Assembly (NCBI RefSeq): GCF_035989885.1
Contig: NZ_CP108518.1
Coordinates: 806,001 to 870,000, forward strand
Source of the DNA: Streptomyces sp. NBC_01232
GTDB lineage: Bacteria > Actinomycetota > Actinomycetes > Streptomycetales > Streptomycetaceae
Direction of reading: 5' to 3'
Length of the DNA: 64,000 nucleotides
The notes under the pieces are model-generated. The model saw only the letters and a program-made list of their open reading frames with translations. It ran no database searches and had not been told where the DNA came from. Position numbers and translations under genes: made by a program. Below, one piece after another: positions 25,372 through 34,903 of this stretch (positions are counted from its first letter, which is position 1; each line of letters begins with the position of its first letter).

Positions 25372-25768
25372 GACGTCGACGGGACGCCTGAGGGAGCGTC
25401 AATTCTGATCGGCGGACGACAAGGCGTACGCGGTCTCACACGAACCCGACTCCGGCACCTCGTGCTCCATGAGGCGCCGGCGGCGCGTGCGCCAGCTCCC
25501 GTCAGGTCGGACCTCGTAGCTGTGGGCAAGCCGACAGCCTGGAGACTCGCCGCAGTTGGTTCGCGCCCCGCATCGGGCCGGGCCGGCCACGCGCAGCGGC
25601 CCTCGTTAACCCGTTGCCCAGGAGCCAATCGGCCAGCTAGGTTCACGCAGCCGCTTGCATGGGTGCAGGCCGGCGCTGTCGACGAGGAGGTGTGGAGCAC
25701 ATGCGCAGGAGTGCCCAGCAGTTGAGTCCGCGTACTGACCTCTGCCACCTCCTCACGACGGAGACACC
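25372..25768. other. Noncoding stretch upstream of the tandem GNAT
   Basis: I see no credible gene here. It is the upstream region of both the NmrA-like gene and the GNAT gene and is unusually poor in coding-like codon periodicity. Confidence 0.4.
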
Positions 25769-26647
25769 TTGTCCCTTCGCATCACCCCACTGACCGACCC
25801 CGCTCACGGGCCGCACGGCCGGCGTCTTGCCTGGTTGGCATCGGACGCGGATTCCATCCCTTCCGGCACGGCCTTTCTGCGCCTGTTGGATGGCGGACAG
25901 GAGCATGTGGCCGAGCTCGACCTCCGTGTTCATCCTGCGGAGCGCCGCAAGGGCGTCGGCTCCCGGCTCCTCGACACCGCCGTGGCCACCGCCCGGGACC
26001 ATGCCCGACGCTGCGTCGTCGCGCAGGCAGAAGCCGGATCGCCCGGCGACGACTTCCTGGCGGCGCGCGGCTTCCGAAAGGTCCTCGCCTTGAGGTTCAC
26101 CCGCTTGCCACTGGCTGAGGTGGATACCGCCGTCCTCGTCGAGATCATCGAGCGGCCGCATCCCGGCTACCGGCTGATGTCATGGCAGGGAACCGTCCCC
26201 GACGACCTCGCCGAGACGTTCACCGCCTCTCGCCGCGCCATGGACGACATGCCCATGGACGACGCCGACAGCGGCATCGTGATCTGGGACGTGGACCGCG
26301 TGCGGGCCGCGGCGAAGGCCGTCGAACAGCGCGGTGACCACCTGCACACCGTCGTCGCCGTCGACGTCTCCAACGGCGCGATCGCCGGGTTCACCGAACT
26401 CGTCATCCCCGGCAACGGCGCAGGTGACGGCCAGCACTACGGCACCGGCGTGCTGCCCGAGCACCGTGGACACGGCCTCGGTCGTTGGATGAAGGCCGAG
26501 TCGATCCGACAGGCCCATAGGGACTATCCGGACCTCGGTGGCCTCCTGACCGACACCGCCGACGGCAACACGCACATGAGACAGATCAACGACGGTCTCG
26601 CCTACACACCCACGCACACGACACACCAGCATCGGCTCGACCTCTAG
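25769..26647 (+). CDS. Tandem GNAT N-acetyltransferase
   Basis: A 292-residue protein with two GNAT folds. The first (residues 1-115) has the acetyl-CoA loop RRKGVGSRLLDTA, and the second (residues 130-290) has YGTGVLPEHRGHGLGRWMKAES. Both keep the pattern R/Q-x-x-G-x-G/A, so both could bind acetyl-CoA. The tandem layout resembles mycothiol synthase and several actinomycete acetyltransferases, but the substrate is unknown. The start is TTG, with GGAG about seven bases upstream. Confidence 0.88.
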   Translation: MSLRITPLTDPAHGPHGRRLAWLASDADSIPSGTAFLRLLDGGQEHVAELDLRVHPAERRKGVGSRLLDTAVATARDHARRCVVAQAEAGSPGDDFLAARGFRKVLALRFTRLPLAEVDTAVLVEIIERPHPGYRLMSWQGTVPDDLAETFTASRRAMDDMPMDDADSGIVIWDVDRVRAAAKAVEQRGDHLHTVVAVDVSNGAIAGFTELVIPGNGAGDGQHYGTGVLPEHRGHGLGRWMKAESIRQAHRDYPDLGGLLTDTADGNTHMRQINDGLAYTPTHTTHQHRLDL

Positions 26648-26699
26648 CAGAGAGCGGACGAGCCGGACCGGGGCATCACCCCGCCCGGCCCGTCTGCGC

Positions 26700-27140
26700 T
26701 TTCGATACACGCCCCACACTTGCCGTCGAGCTGTGCGACGCCTTGCTGTGCACGGACGGCCGGGTCCGCGCGCTCGTCGACCTGGCGCTCGCTCCCGAGC
26801 ACCGACGCGGGCACGGTGCCCCGTATTGCGGACTCAGCCAAGGCCGGATCGATGTCACCCGGCTGCGACGGGCCGGCCGACGTGCCGTTGCCCCGGGGCC
26901 CGTGGCGGCAGTCTGGTGCCGGCCGTGGACGTCTCTCCCCGTGGCGGCAACCGGAGGCGGACACCTGCTCGGCTCGAAGAACCGGCCGCAATCGTCAACG
27001 GCCGTTCCCAGGCACGGTGCCAGCACGCCCAATGGAGCCGCCGGCATCGCGTCGTGCGACGGATGACACGCGGCGATCTGCCGTGGCGCAAAGGCCGGCC
27101 CCCTGCGGTCACGGCGTCGGCTACGACGTCCTGCATGCCG
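26700..27140 (+). pseudogene. Degraded IS701-type transposase fragment
   Basis: The stretch starting near 26720 encodes LAVELCDALLCTDGRVRALV, then LAPEHRRGHGA, then SQGRIDVTRLRRA, matching the N-terminal part of IS701-family transposases of Streptomyces as I know them. Then the frame changes: SLVPAVDVSP continues in another frame, and GVGYDVLHAA near 27120 resembles the catalytic DAGYDV block. The centre is scrambled. Nothing like terminal inverted repeats could be found. It is a dead remnant. Confidence 0.5.
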
Positions 27141-27149
27141 CCCTGATGG

Positions 27150-27983
27150 TCACTCGGTGGCGGCCATCATCGCCAGAAAGATGAGGCCCGCCGTGACGAC
27201 CCACAGCAGCAAGGTCCCGATGGTGGCCGCCACACGCGTGGAGGGGGGATAGACACCGATCGGACTGCCGGGGCGGTCCGGGTGGTAGCTGATCTCGATC
27301 TGGCTCGCGTACGCGTCCCGGCAGTAGCTGTGGGTCTGGCCGCTCGGATCCGTGTACTCGTAGTTCCCTGACTTGCCGTACGGACTGGTGCGCACGGCCA
27401 CCACCGTGATGCCGCGCCGGGGCAGGAGCCACATCTGAAGGGTCCGCTCAGCTGCGACGGCACTCGCGAGGTTGAGGAACACGGTCAGGAGTCCCATCGG
27501 GACCGCGAGGATGAGCATGCCCGCATCTCCGTGCATGACGACCAGCACGCCGGTCACGATGAGCGTCACGAGACCGGGCCCGAGAGCGAGCAGGAGCCAG
27601 GCGATACCCTTTGCCTTCTCGCCGGTGCTGACGGACGGACCTGGTGGCCGGGGAGTGCGCAGCGAGACGGTCGTCACGAGCGAGGCACCGTCGAAGGACG
27701 GGTCCGGCTCCGGCAGCGCGGCCAGGGCCGTTCCCACCGCCATCGCGAACAGGCCTGCCGCAGCCTCGCCAACGCCATCGATCCGATGTGTGAGGGGCGT
27801 ACCGCCGGCCGGGGCCCGCAGTTCGACCGTTACGGCCCGGCGGTCCGGTATGACGTCACGGACGGCCTGCAGGGGGATGCGTATCTCTTCGTCCCCGCGG
27901 CGCAGCGTCACTGAGTCAGCCTCGTAACGGAGAACGGCGCCGCCACTGCCGCGCAGGACAGGGGCGGACGGTGTGGTCGACAT
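27150..27983 (-). CDS. Membrane protein with cytoplasmic N-terminal domain, unknown
   Basis: A 277-residue protein: a soluble N-terminal domain of about 120 residues (YEADSVTLRRGDEEIRIPL, PH-like in character), two transmembrane helices in tandem, a second soluble loop of about 80 residues including YTDPSGQTHSYCRDAY, and a final helix. It has no enzyme motif. The ATG at 27983 lacks a ribosome site but TACGAT lies seven bases upstream. It is divergent from the lipoprotein metallopeptidase. Confidence 0.72.
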   Translation of the reverse strand: MSTTPSAPVLRGSGGAVLRYEADSVTLRRGDEEIRIPLQAVRDVIPDRRAVTVELRAPAGGTPLTHRIDGVGEAAAGLFAMAVGTALAALPEPDPSFDGASLVTTVSLRTPRPPGPSVSTGEKAKGIAWLLLALGPGLVTLIVTGVLVVMHGDAGMLILAVPMGLLTVFLNLASAVAAERTLQMWLLPRRGITVVAVRTSPYGKSGNYEYTDPSGQTHSYCRDAYASQIEISYHPDRPGSPIGVYPPSTRVAATIGTLLLWVVTAGLIFLAMMAATE

Positions 27984-28154
27984 GGACGTGATCGTAAGGG
28001 GTGATCACCGACCCGTGGGCTGCGCGCCGGTGCTCTGGGCTCCGGCGGGCGAGCGGTCCCCCGAACGGGCGGCTCGGCGGGCGCCCGCTTCCGGACGGCT
28101 CGAGAATCGATGCGGGAACACGCGACGGGAGCACGCGACGGGAGCCGATCAAGG

Positions 28155-29147
28155 ATGCCGAACACCGCCGATTGCTCGAAGAGGGCGCGCCTCGTCCTGT
28201 CAGGCGTGCTGGTACTCGCCGGGGTCGTCGTGACCGGGTGCAGCGGCGAGGCCCGCGACGCCGGGCAGGAGCCCGGAGCAGGACCTCACCCCAGAGCGAC
28301 GCCCTCCGGCAGGGTCACCGTCGTCTACGAGACCCGAACGGTCAAACCGGAGGACCGGCCGGCCGTGGCACTGATCCGGAACTCCCGTGTGCTGGAGCGG
28401 TCGGCCGACTGGGTGAACAGAGCGCTCACCCTCCCCCACGATCTGGTCGTGAAGGTCACCTCCGACGTGCCGCCCGGGGTCACGGACGCGGTCACCCAGC
28501 CCGACGGCAGGACGATCTTCATCCCGCCGCCGTTCCTGACCGAGATCGAGAAGGCACTCGCCGACGTCGTGAAGACCGTCGAACGGCCCGCACCGTTCCC
28601 CGCGTCCGACTACAACACCGACGACCTGACCGTCCTGTCGACGGAGTTCATCTTCGGCCACGAGATGGGTCACGCCCTGCAACGCCAGCTCCTCCTGGCC
28701 AACCTCGGCCTCGAAGAGGACGCGGCCGACGGCTACGCGTCCTTCTCCACCGTCAACGAGGTCGGGCCGGGCCCGTCGCTGGCCGCCGCGATCCTCTTCG
28801 ACGAGATCGCCCGCAAGGAGGGCCGACCGACCCTGGAAAGCCTGTCGAGCGACCACCCCATTACCCAGCAGCGGGCCTTCAACTTCCTTTGCTACCTGGA
28901 GGGCAGCGACCCGAAGAAGTACCAGCAGTCCCTGGTCGACAGCGGGTATCTCCCGAAGACCCGCGCGCCCCTCTGCCCGCAGGCGTGGGCGATGCTGGAC
29001 TACGGCTGGTGGACCCAGCTCCAGCCCCACTTCAGCGAGGCGTTCAAGGCTCAGGGTGACGAGGAGCAGAGGAAGGCACACGCGCTGCTCATCGCGGAGA
29101 CGAAGGCTCTGGCGAAGCGGATCGACGAGATCCGCAGCAGTCAGTGA
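28155..29147 (+). CDS. DUF4344 metallopeptidase-like lipoprotein
   Basis: A 330-residue lipoprotein. The signal peptide (residues 1-32) ends in VTGC. The mature part has the zinc-binding motif HEMGHALQ and the downstream ligand glutamate in EEDAADGYASF, the pattern of DUF4344 putative metallopeptidases. It should be anchored outside the membrane and cleave a protein or peptide target that cannot be predicted. The ATG at 28155 has GGAGCC about ten bases upstream; an upstream ATG at 28110 would give a longer N-terminus with no signal-peptide benefit. Confidence 0.87.
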   Translation: MPNTADCSKRARLVLSGVLVLAGVVVTGCSGEARDAGQEPGAGPHPRATPSGRVTVVYETRTVKPEDRPAVALIRNSRVLERSADWVNRALTLPHDLVVKVTSDVPPGVTDAVTQPDGRTIFIPPPFLTEIEKALADVVKTVERPAPFPASDYNTDDLTVLSTEFIFGHEMGHALQRQLLLANLGLEEDAADGYASFSTVNEVGPGPSLAAAILFDEIARKEGRPTLESLSSDHPITQQRAFNFLCYLEGSDPKKYQQSLVDSGYLPKTRAPLCPQAWAMLDYGWWTQLQPHFSEAFKAQGDEEQRKAHALLIAETKALAKRIDEIRSSQ

Positions 29148-29333
29148 GCCCGTTCGCCCGAGAGGCCCGCGAGGCCCGGCCGGCGGTCGTCGCGCGGGCT
29201 CTGGGCGAACGCGTGATGCGGTCGTGCTGACCTGAGGCAGTGCGTCCGGGCTGCCGTCACCGACTGCGCCGCCGTACACGGTTGCAGGCATGGAGAACGT
29301 GCCGGTCCGCGGGCGGCATCGCCGGGCGCTTCC

Positions 29334-29364
29334 TTGACCTGAAGCTTGCTCGAGGTCGTAGCGT
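29334..29364 (+). promoter_or_regulatory. MerR-type promoter with 19-bp spacer
   Basis: TTGACC (29334) and TAGCGT (29359) are separated by 19 bp, two more than usual, and the dyad ACCT..AGC-TT-GCT..AGGT (29337-29356) fills the spacer. This is the layout that MerR-family proteins activate. No MerR gene is present next to it. Confidence 0.7.
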
Positions 29365-29401
29365 GCCACTCACGTGATCAGCCGACGAAGGGAACCTCCC
29401 C

Positions 29402-30235
29402 GTGATCCTCGTGACCGGAGCCACCGGCAACATAGGCCGTGCCCTGCTGAAGGAGCTGCACGCACGCGGTGCCGGGCCGCTCAGAGGGCTTACCCGGGAT
29501 ATCGCACGAGCCGACTTCCCCGAAGGAGTCGAGGCCCTGGAGGGCGACTTCGCCGATCCGGCATCGTTGAAGCCCGCGCTGGAAGGGGTGCGGTCGCTGT
29601 TTCTCGTCTCGCGTCTGGGCTCCGACGCCGACATCCTCGAGGCCGCCCGCACGGCGGGTGTGGAGCACGTCGTCCTGGTGTCCTCCATCACCGTTCACAC
29701 CCACCCGCACCTCGGCCCGGCCAGCGAGAACCTGGCGGTGGAGCAACTGCTCAAGGCGAGCGGTATGGCCTGGACGATCCTGCGGCCCACGCAGTTCGCC
29801 TCGAACGCACTGATGTGGGCGGCCACCGTCCGTGGCCGCGCGACCGTCCGTGCGCCGTTCGCCGGGACCGCGCTGCCGACCATCCACCCTGCGGACATCG
29901 CTGCAGTGGCCCGGGTGGCACTGACCGAACCCGGCCACCACGGACGCACCTACGCCTTGACCGGTCCGGAGCCGGTCACCGCCCGGCAACAGGTCGAGGC
30001 CATCGCGGCAGCACTGGGCCGGGAGGTGCCCTTCGCCGAAATCAGCCGCGGGCAGGCTCACGCACAGATGGCCGCGGTGTTCGGGGCCGATGCAGCGGAC
30101 GCGGTGCTCGACGTCACGGGTGGAGACGTCAACGACGAGCTGCTGATGGTGCGCGACACGGTTTCACGGATCACCGGAACGCCGGCCCGCCCGTTCCGGC
30201 AGTGGGCTTCTGAGAACGCCGACGCCTTCCGCTGA
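29402..30235 (+). CDS. NmrA-like atypical SDR, NAD(P)-binding
   Basis: A 277-residue protein with ILVTGATGNIGRALLKELHARG at the start, then GDFADPASLKPALEGV, HVVLVSSITVH and TILRPTQFASNAL. It belongs to the same group as the protein at 24469-25356 (shared ending ITGTPAR). It probably reduces a small electrophile or quinone, or senses the redox state. The start is GTG with AAGGGAA eight bases before. It is transcribed from the MerR-type promoter about 40 bases upstream, so it should be induced by a small molecule or metal that a distant MerR regulator senses. Confidence 0.88.
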   Translation: MILVTGATGNIGRALLKELHARGAGPLRGLTRDIARADFPEGVEALEGDFADPASLKPALEGVRSLFLVSRLGSDADILEAARTAGVEHVVLVSSITVHTHPHLGPASENLAVEQLLKASGMAWTILRPTQFASNALMWAATVRGRATVRAPFAGTALPTIHPADIAAVARVALTEPGHHGRTYALTGPEPVTARQQVEAIAAALGREVPFAEISRGQAHAQMAAVFGADAADAVLDVTGGDVNDELLMVRDTVSRITGTPARPFRQWASENADAFR

Positions 30236-30330
30236 ATCTCCCGGGTACTGGACCGTCGTCCTCGACCCCGAACACCCCGAACACGCAGAACACCCCGAAG
30301 CGGGCCTCGGTGACCGCGATCGCGTCGTGA

Positions 30331-31119
30331 TCAGGCTTCCTCGTCCGCGAGCTGGGCTGCCAGTTCAATCACCAGCTCAAAGACCGAGGCGAGCTCTTCC
30401 ACGTGACGAACGACGGCGTTCCAGGCGTCCTGCAACGCCTCCTCCAGCCATCTGATGCGGTCGTTCAAGGCCTGCACCCGGTCTGCAAGTTCGAGGAGTT
30501 CACGACGGCTTCGGCCCAGCGCGGCATAGGCCTTGGTACTGCGTGTCGTGAGCGTCGCAACCATCTCGTCGTGCCGATGACGGGCAGCCGAAATCTCGGC
30601 CGTGAGTTCTTCGGCACGCCGTTCGGCGGCCGCCAGCCGGGCTCGGAGTTCCCCCGACTGTTCCTGCGCTTCTGCCAGTTGAAGGCGCAGCCGTCCCCGG
30701 TCGCGCCCTCGCACCCACCCGGTGTAGAGGCGCTGCGTGATGGCGATCTCCGCCTCGGCCTCCGCAACGGTCAACTCGTATGGGAGGCTTGTCCGTTCAG
30801 GGCAAGTGGACTCAAGGCCCCTCCCCCTCTTTGCCCGCAACACGGCAAGGATGTGAAGGCCTCTGATCACCTCCGGCCGAGTACTGCGCTTGCCGGAGAG
30901 CATCTTGGACAGGTCCGGCACGCTGGCGAACATCGAGGGCGTCCGCTCGAGGTGCGCCAGGTCGGCCAGCCCGTTGCTGACCTCGGCGAGGGTGTCCCCG
31001 GCGGCAGTGGCCACCGTTCGCAGCCGTTCGAGGAACTGCCGCTCACCCGGGGAGAACGTCGGGTCGAGGGGTGCCATCGAGCGCCCGCGCCGGTTGCCCC
31101 CCTCCTCGCTCTCGCTCAC
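30331..31119 (-). CDS. Helix-turn-helix protein with long coiled coil (module 1)
   Basis: A 262-residue soluble protein. Residues 20-100 form a helical N-terminal domain resembling an Xre-type fold (SVPDLSKMLSGKRSTRPEVIRGLHILAVLRAKRG). Residues 130-250 are heptad-like (LRLQLAEAQEQSGELRARLA, AAERRAEELTAEISAARHRHDEM) and should form a long coiled coil. GTG at 31119 follows GGAGG by five bases. It diverges from a 101-residue membrane protein, the same arrangement as at 41682/43031 and 52993/54699. Confidence 0.7.
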   Translation of the reverse strand: MSESEEGGNRRGRSMAPLDPTFSPGERQFLERLRTVATAAGDTLAEVSNGLADLAHLERTPSMFASVPDLSKMLSGKRSTRPEVIRGLHILAVLRAKRGRGLESTCPERTSLPYELTVAEAEAEIAITQRLYTGWVRGRDRGRLRLQLAEAQEQSGELRARLAAAERRAEELTAEISAARHRHDEMVATLTTRSTKAYAALGRSRRELLELADRVQALNDRIRWLEEALQDAWNAVVRHVEELASVFELVIELAAQLADEEA

Positions 31120-31284
31120 GTGCCCTCCCCTGTGCCGTGGCGCCGCGCCTTCTTGCCCGAGGCGGCAACTTGCCTCTCCTGGGAAATGTCCCCGCCCCTG
31201 TTTGTTGCCCCTGGTGGCATAAATCCTCACCCTGCATCTTCCCAGGAGGAGCACCGACAGAGTGCCGGACCGGGAGGAACCACC

Positions 31285-31590
31285 ATGCTGAAAAGGAGCA
31301 TCCGCAGCGCCGAGAACCGCAAGGTCCGGGCTCGCCCGAGGCAAGTGAGCGCGCGTTCGGTGGAGCTGATCGCCCTGCTTGTCCTCATCGCGCTTGCCAC
31401 CGTGGTGTACATGGTGGCCGGGTCGACAGGGTTCTCCGTGATCACGAGTGCGGGTGGCGGGCTCTTCGCCACGTGGCGGGCCGGTGAGGCGCGGTCCGGT
31501 TCGAGCTCCCGGAGCCGGTCGAGCGCGGCCTCCGAAGAACATCGCCGACCGACGTCACGCACGGGCCCGCCCGGACGCACGCCCTCATGA
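31285..31590 (+). CDS. Small single-span membrane protein (module 1)
   Basis: A 101-residue protein: a basic N-terminus, one long helix or hairpin (VELIALLVLIALATVVYMVA) and a serine/arginine-rich tail. The ATG follows GGGAGGAACCACC at a proper distance, which makes expression credible. It is divergent from the coiled-coil HTH protein. Size and layout suggest a holin-like or regulatory membrane peptide, but there is no direct evidence for its activity. Confidence 0.6.
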   Translation: MLKRSIRSAENRKVRARPRQVSARSVELIALLVLIALATVVYMVAGSTGFSVITSAGGGLFATWRAGEARSGSSSRSRSSAASEEHRRPTSRTGPPGRTPS

Positions 31591-31817
31591 CAGCTCTTCG
31601 GTCAATCAGCGAATGGAGCCCGGGACGATGCCGGAGTATGTGACAGCAGCGGGAGTCACCGTCGGCGGACATCTGGTCGCGGTGGTGGGGCACGGCCTGA
31701 TCCGGAGCCGATGTGGCCATGGACCCCGGTCATGGCCGACGACCCGCAATGGCCCGGCCCGGCCACCCACTGCCCACGGGCCGCGCCCAGGACGACTAGC
31801 CGGTCCGGACGACTTCC

Positions 31818-32708
31818 TCACAGGTCGTCCGCGTCCACGATCCGGACGATGACGCGCGTGGGCAGACGGGCGGAGTGGTCGAGGTCGTGTTCGGCATCGG
31901 CGATCCAACGGGGGCTGCGCGCGGGCAGCTCACCCGCCTCGCCCACGGGGATGCTGCCGGAGAGGTCGATCTCCGTCTCACGGATCAGGGCTCCCCCCTC
32001 CCCCAGGGTCTCGACGACCAGTCCAGGCAGGCTGACACCGAAGGGGCACTCGTCCTCAAGTGTCGAGTCCTGGTCCCGCCAGTCGTGCACAGCCAGATGG
32101 GCGGCCAGCAGCTGCTCGGGAGCACCGAATACGGCGCCGCCGGCGAGGTGCACACGCAGCCGGCTGTCGTACAGGTCGTGCAGGACATGGGCGCTGCTCG
32201 TGGTGACCGTGAGCTGTACTGCGGCGGTCTGCGTCGATTCGTCGATCACCTCGACCGGGAGCACCGAGTGCTTCTCGGGTGCGAGGCCGAAATCGGACTC
32301 GATCTCCTCCGCGTCCATAGCGGTGATCCGCAAGGTGATCTCCTCGGGCGAGAGCGGGCTCTCGCACTCCCACGAGCTGCTCTTCTCGGAGAGATGCCGG
32401 GGACGTTCGGACAACTTGGTCACGGTCTCCATCACAAGCCGTTTGTACTGGGGCGGGACCGGCGAGCCCGTGCGCCCGACGGCGAGCAGGAGGGCGGGCG
32501 CGTAGTCACCACCGCCGAAGCGGTCGGACCACTCCTCCCCATGGAACCGTGCCGTCCCGGAGAGCTCGATCTCCTGGTGGTGTTCCCACTCGCTGTAGGT
32601 CGTCGTGACCAGGTGCGCCTGGATCTCTTCGATCTGCCAACCCAGTGGGGACAGCGACAGTTCGTCCACGTCCAGGTCCAGCCGCTGCACCGTCTTGTCG
32701 TCGTCCAC
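31818..32708 (-). CDS. Unknown soluble protein
   Basis: A 296-residue acidic, soluble protein that I do not recognise. It has repeated beta-like stretches (SPEEITLRITAMDAEEIES, TQTAAVQLTVTTSSAHVL, GEAGELPARSPRWIADAEH) and no signal peptide. The start is uncertain; the GTG at 32708 is used because the downstream part has uniform codon use, but the frame is open to 32966. It diverges from a short plus-strand fragment. Confidence 0.6.
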   Translation of the reverse strand: MDDDKTVQRLDLDVDELSLSPLGWQIEEIQAHLVTTTYSEWEHHQEIELSGTARFHGEEWSDRFGGGDYAPALLLAVGRTGSPVPPQYKRLVMETVTKLSERPRHLSEKSSSWECESPLSPEEITLRITAMDAEEIESDFGLAPEKHSVLPVEVIDESTQTAAVQLTVTTSSAHVLHDLYDSRLRVHLAGGAVFGAPEQLLAAHLAVHDWRDQDSTLEDECPFGVSLPGLVVETLGEGGALIRETEIDLSGSIPVGEAGELPARSPRWIADAEHDLDHSARLPTRVIVRIVDADDL

Positions 32709-32741
32709 CGCTGTTGCCGCCCCCCACAAGATCCGCGTTTC

Positions 32742-33008
32742 ATGAGCCGGACCGGACCCGGCAGAGGGACAGTAGTGCCTGTTCGGGGCATCGGGTCGCT
32801 CGTTCTCGACGGACCCACCGCGAACACGATCCCCCGCGCCGAACACGCGCTGTACGAGGTGGTGCTGAGCCGTGGCCACGCGGACGACCGGATCACCGTG
32901 CCCGTCTCGGACCGGCCCGCCCCGGTCATGGGCTGCGGCCGGCTCTTCGCCTTCCGGGACGGCCACGTCATCGCGGACCCGTACGGTCGGACGGGCCGCT
33001 CTCCCGCG
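32742..33008 (+). pseudogene. Gene fragment divergent from the unknown protein
   Basis: This frame reads as protein for about 88 codons (VRGIGSLVLDGPTANTIPRA, EHALYEVVLSRGHADDRITV, PAPVMGCGRLFAFRDGHVIA). It then runs antisense into the methyltransferase gene without an obvious end, so it looks like the start of a gene cut at about 33008. Family unknown. Confidence 0.35.
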
Positions 33009-33021
33009 GTGTCCGCGGTTG

Positions 33022-34794
33022 TCAGCCCACTTGTGCCTTGCGGGCGTGCAGGACGTGGGCGTCCAAGGGAAGCGGTGTGCGGTCCAGCAGTTCCAGTCCG
33101 GCGTCGGCGAGGAGCCGGGCGTAGTGCTCGGCGCTGCGCTCGCGGCCGCCGACGTTGCACATCATGTGGAGGTCCCAGGCAGTGGCCAGTGACGGGGAAC
33201 CGTCGGTGGGGAGGAGCCGTTCGACAATCAGCAGGTCGGCGTGGACGGGCATCGCCCGGGCGCAGTGGCGCAGGATCTCGCCGCATCGGTCGTCGTCCCA
33301 GTCGTGCAGGACGCGGGACAGTACGTACACGTCGCCGCCGTGGGGTACGTCGGCGAAGTCGCCGCTGAGGAAGTCGCAACGGGCCGCACAGCCCATGGCA
33401 TCGAGCGAGCGGCGCGCGGCCTCGACCGCGTGGGGACGCTCCAGGAGCGCGCCGCGCAGGGTCGGGTGCGCGGCGAGGATGCGTCCGAGGAGCTCGCCGT
33501 TGCCGCCGGCCACGTCGACGACGGTGCCGGGGGTGCCGGCCCGGGCTGCGGCGGTGATCACGGGGTGGGTGGGGATCGGCTGGAACATCCGCGCGCTCGC
33601 CGCCATCGAGCGGTCGAACATGTCGGCGAGCGCGGGGTCGCCCGCGAAATGGTCGAAGTGGTTCTCGCCGAAGACGTGGTCGAAGGCAGGCCGGCCGGTC
33701 CGCACGGTGTGGTCGAGGGCCGCGAAGGAGCGGTAGAAGGGGCCCGCGTACATCAGGGCCAAGGGGCGCATCGTGTCATGTGAGTCGGCGCGGAGCAGGC
33801 GCCCGAGGGGGGTGAGGCGGAAGGCGTCCTGCTGCTCTTCGCCCGTCGCCACGACATCGAGCATGGTGAGGTAGCGCAGGAGGCTGCCGAGGCTTTCGGG
33901 GTGGGTGCCGGTACGGCGGGCGAGTTCGCGTGTACTGATGACTTCGGTGTCCATGGCCTCGGGCAGGCGCAGGCGTGCGAACGCGGCCAGGGCCTGCGTG
34001 GTCCACGCGCCGGTGAGGAGCTGGAGGAGCGTTTCGGCATGACGGTGCGTGCTGTGGCTCTCGTTGAGATGGGTGCCCAGGACGTCGCGGTGGTCGCCCT
34101 GTGCGTAGAGCTCGAGCCGCCGGTAGCCGCACGTCGTGCCGGCGGGGGTGGTGAAGTAGAGGACGGTGCCGTCCTCGTGCGTGTTGTACCCGCCGCCGTC
34201 GGGGCGGGCTCCGTGGCGGGTGAGCAGCGCGCACAGCCCGCGGAGCACCAGCGGGTCGGGGTGCTCCAGTTCGAAGGCCAGGTGGGCCTCGTGGCCGCGG
34301 ACGCGCTCGTACGCGGCGAGCGGTTCGAGGTCCGAGTGTGCAGGGACGGTGAGGGCGAACACCTCCACTGTGCGCCGTTCACCTGTCGGGCCGTGGACGT
34401 GGGGGCGCAGGATGCGGACGTTCAGTTCGGCCGCGTCGCGGCCGTGGCGCCGGGCGAGCCGTTCCCGTACGACCACGCTGGGGTGGGACGGAACATCGGG
34501 GTCCAGCCCGCAGTCGGCGAGCTGACGGCGCAGGTCGTGCGGATCCGGCGGGAAGAGGAGCAGGCCGGCGTGGGCGAACCGGCAGTGCGCGGACAGGGAT
34601 CGCAGTTCGGGGCCGTGCAGGCCGGGAAGCAGCAGGGGCAGCAGGGTGGCCGCGCTCTGGTGCTCGCGTACGAAGGCTGCCGCGGCCCGCAGTCGGGCCG
34701 TGTCGTCGGGAAGCATCGTTTCCTCGACGGGCGTGGCGGCGGCGATATCGACCGCGGCGGGTACTCGGGATCCGTCGGGGAGGGTCGTGGTCAT
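33022..34794 (-). CDS. O-methyltransferase fused to an unassigned N-terminal domain
   Basis: A 590-residue protein. The C-terminal 320 residues are a class of plant-type/antibiotic O-methyltransferases: a winged-helix dimerisation part (STRELARRTGTHPESLGSLLRYLT), the SAM motif VVDVAGGNGELLGRIL and the typical VLSRVLHDWDDDRCGEIL. The N-terminal 230 residues (up to about HLNESHSTHRHAETLLQ) match no family that I know and include GGGYNTHEDGTVLYFTTPAG. The ATG at 34794 is the best start; a GTG precedes it directly. It lies 110 bases downstream of the PobA-like gene, so the pair may hydroxylate and then methylate an aromatic acid. Confidence 0.83.
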   Translation of the reverse strand: MTTTLPDGSRVPAAVDIAAATPVEETMLPDDTARLRAAAAFVREHQSAATLLPLLLPGLHGPELRSLSAHCRFAHAGLLLFPPDPHDLRRQLADCGLDPDVPSHPSVVVRERLARRHGRDAAELNVRILRPHVHGPTGERRTVEVFALTVPAHSDLEPLAAYERVRGHEAHLAFELEHPDPLVLRGLCALLTRHGARPDGGGYNTHEDGTVLYFTTPAGTTCGYRRLELYAQGDHRDVLGTHLNESHSTHRHAETLLQLLTGAWTTQALAAFARLRLPEAMDTEVISTRELARRTGTHPESLGSLLRYLTMLDVVATGEEQQDAFRLTPLGRLLRADSHDTMRPLALMYAGPFYRSFAALDHTVRTGRPAFDHVFGENHFDHFAGDPALADMFDRSMAASARMFQPIPTHPVITAAARAGTPGTVVDVAGGNGELLGRILAAHPTLRGALLERPHAVEAARRSLDAMGCAARCDFLSGDFADVPHGGDVYVLSRVLHDWDDDRCGEILRHCARAMPVHADLLIVERLLPTDGSPSLATAWDLHMMCNVGGRERSAEHYARLLADAGLELLDRTPLPLDAHVLHARKAQVG

Positions 34795-34903
34795 CACGGA
34801 GGCGTCCTCGGGCCGGTGCCGGGTCGGAGACCGGGGCACGATGGGGCGTGGTGGCGGTGTGCGGGGCCGGCGTGGAGGGCGCGGCCCGGGGCGGAGCGGT
34901 GAC

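Noticed and set aside
30236..30330. Three GAACACCCC-like 9-bp repeats
   Set aside because: Too short and imperfect to call an array; no gene or known element is near enough to interpret it.
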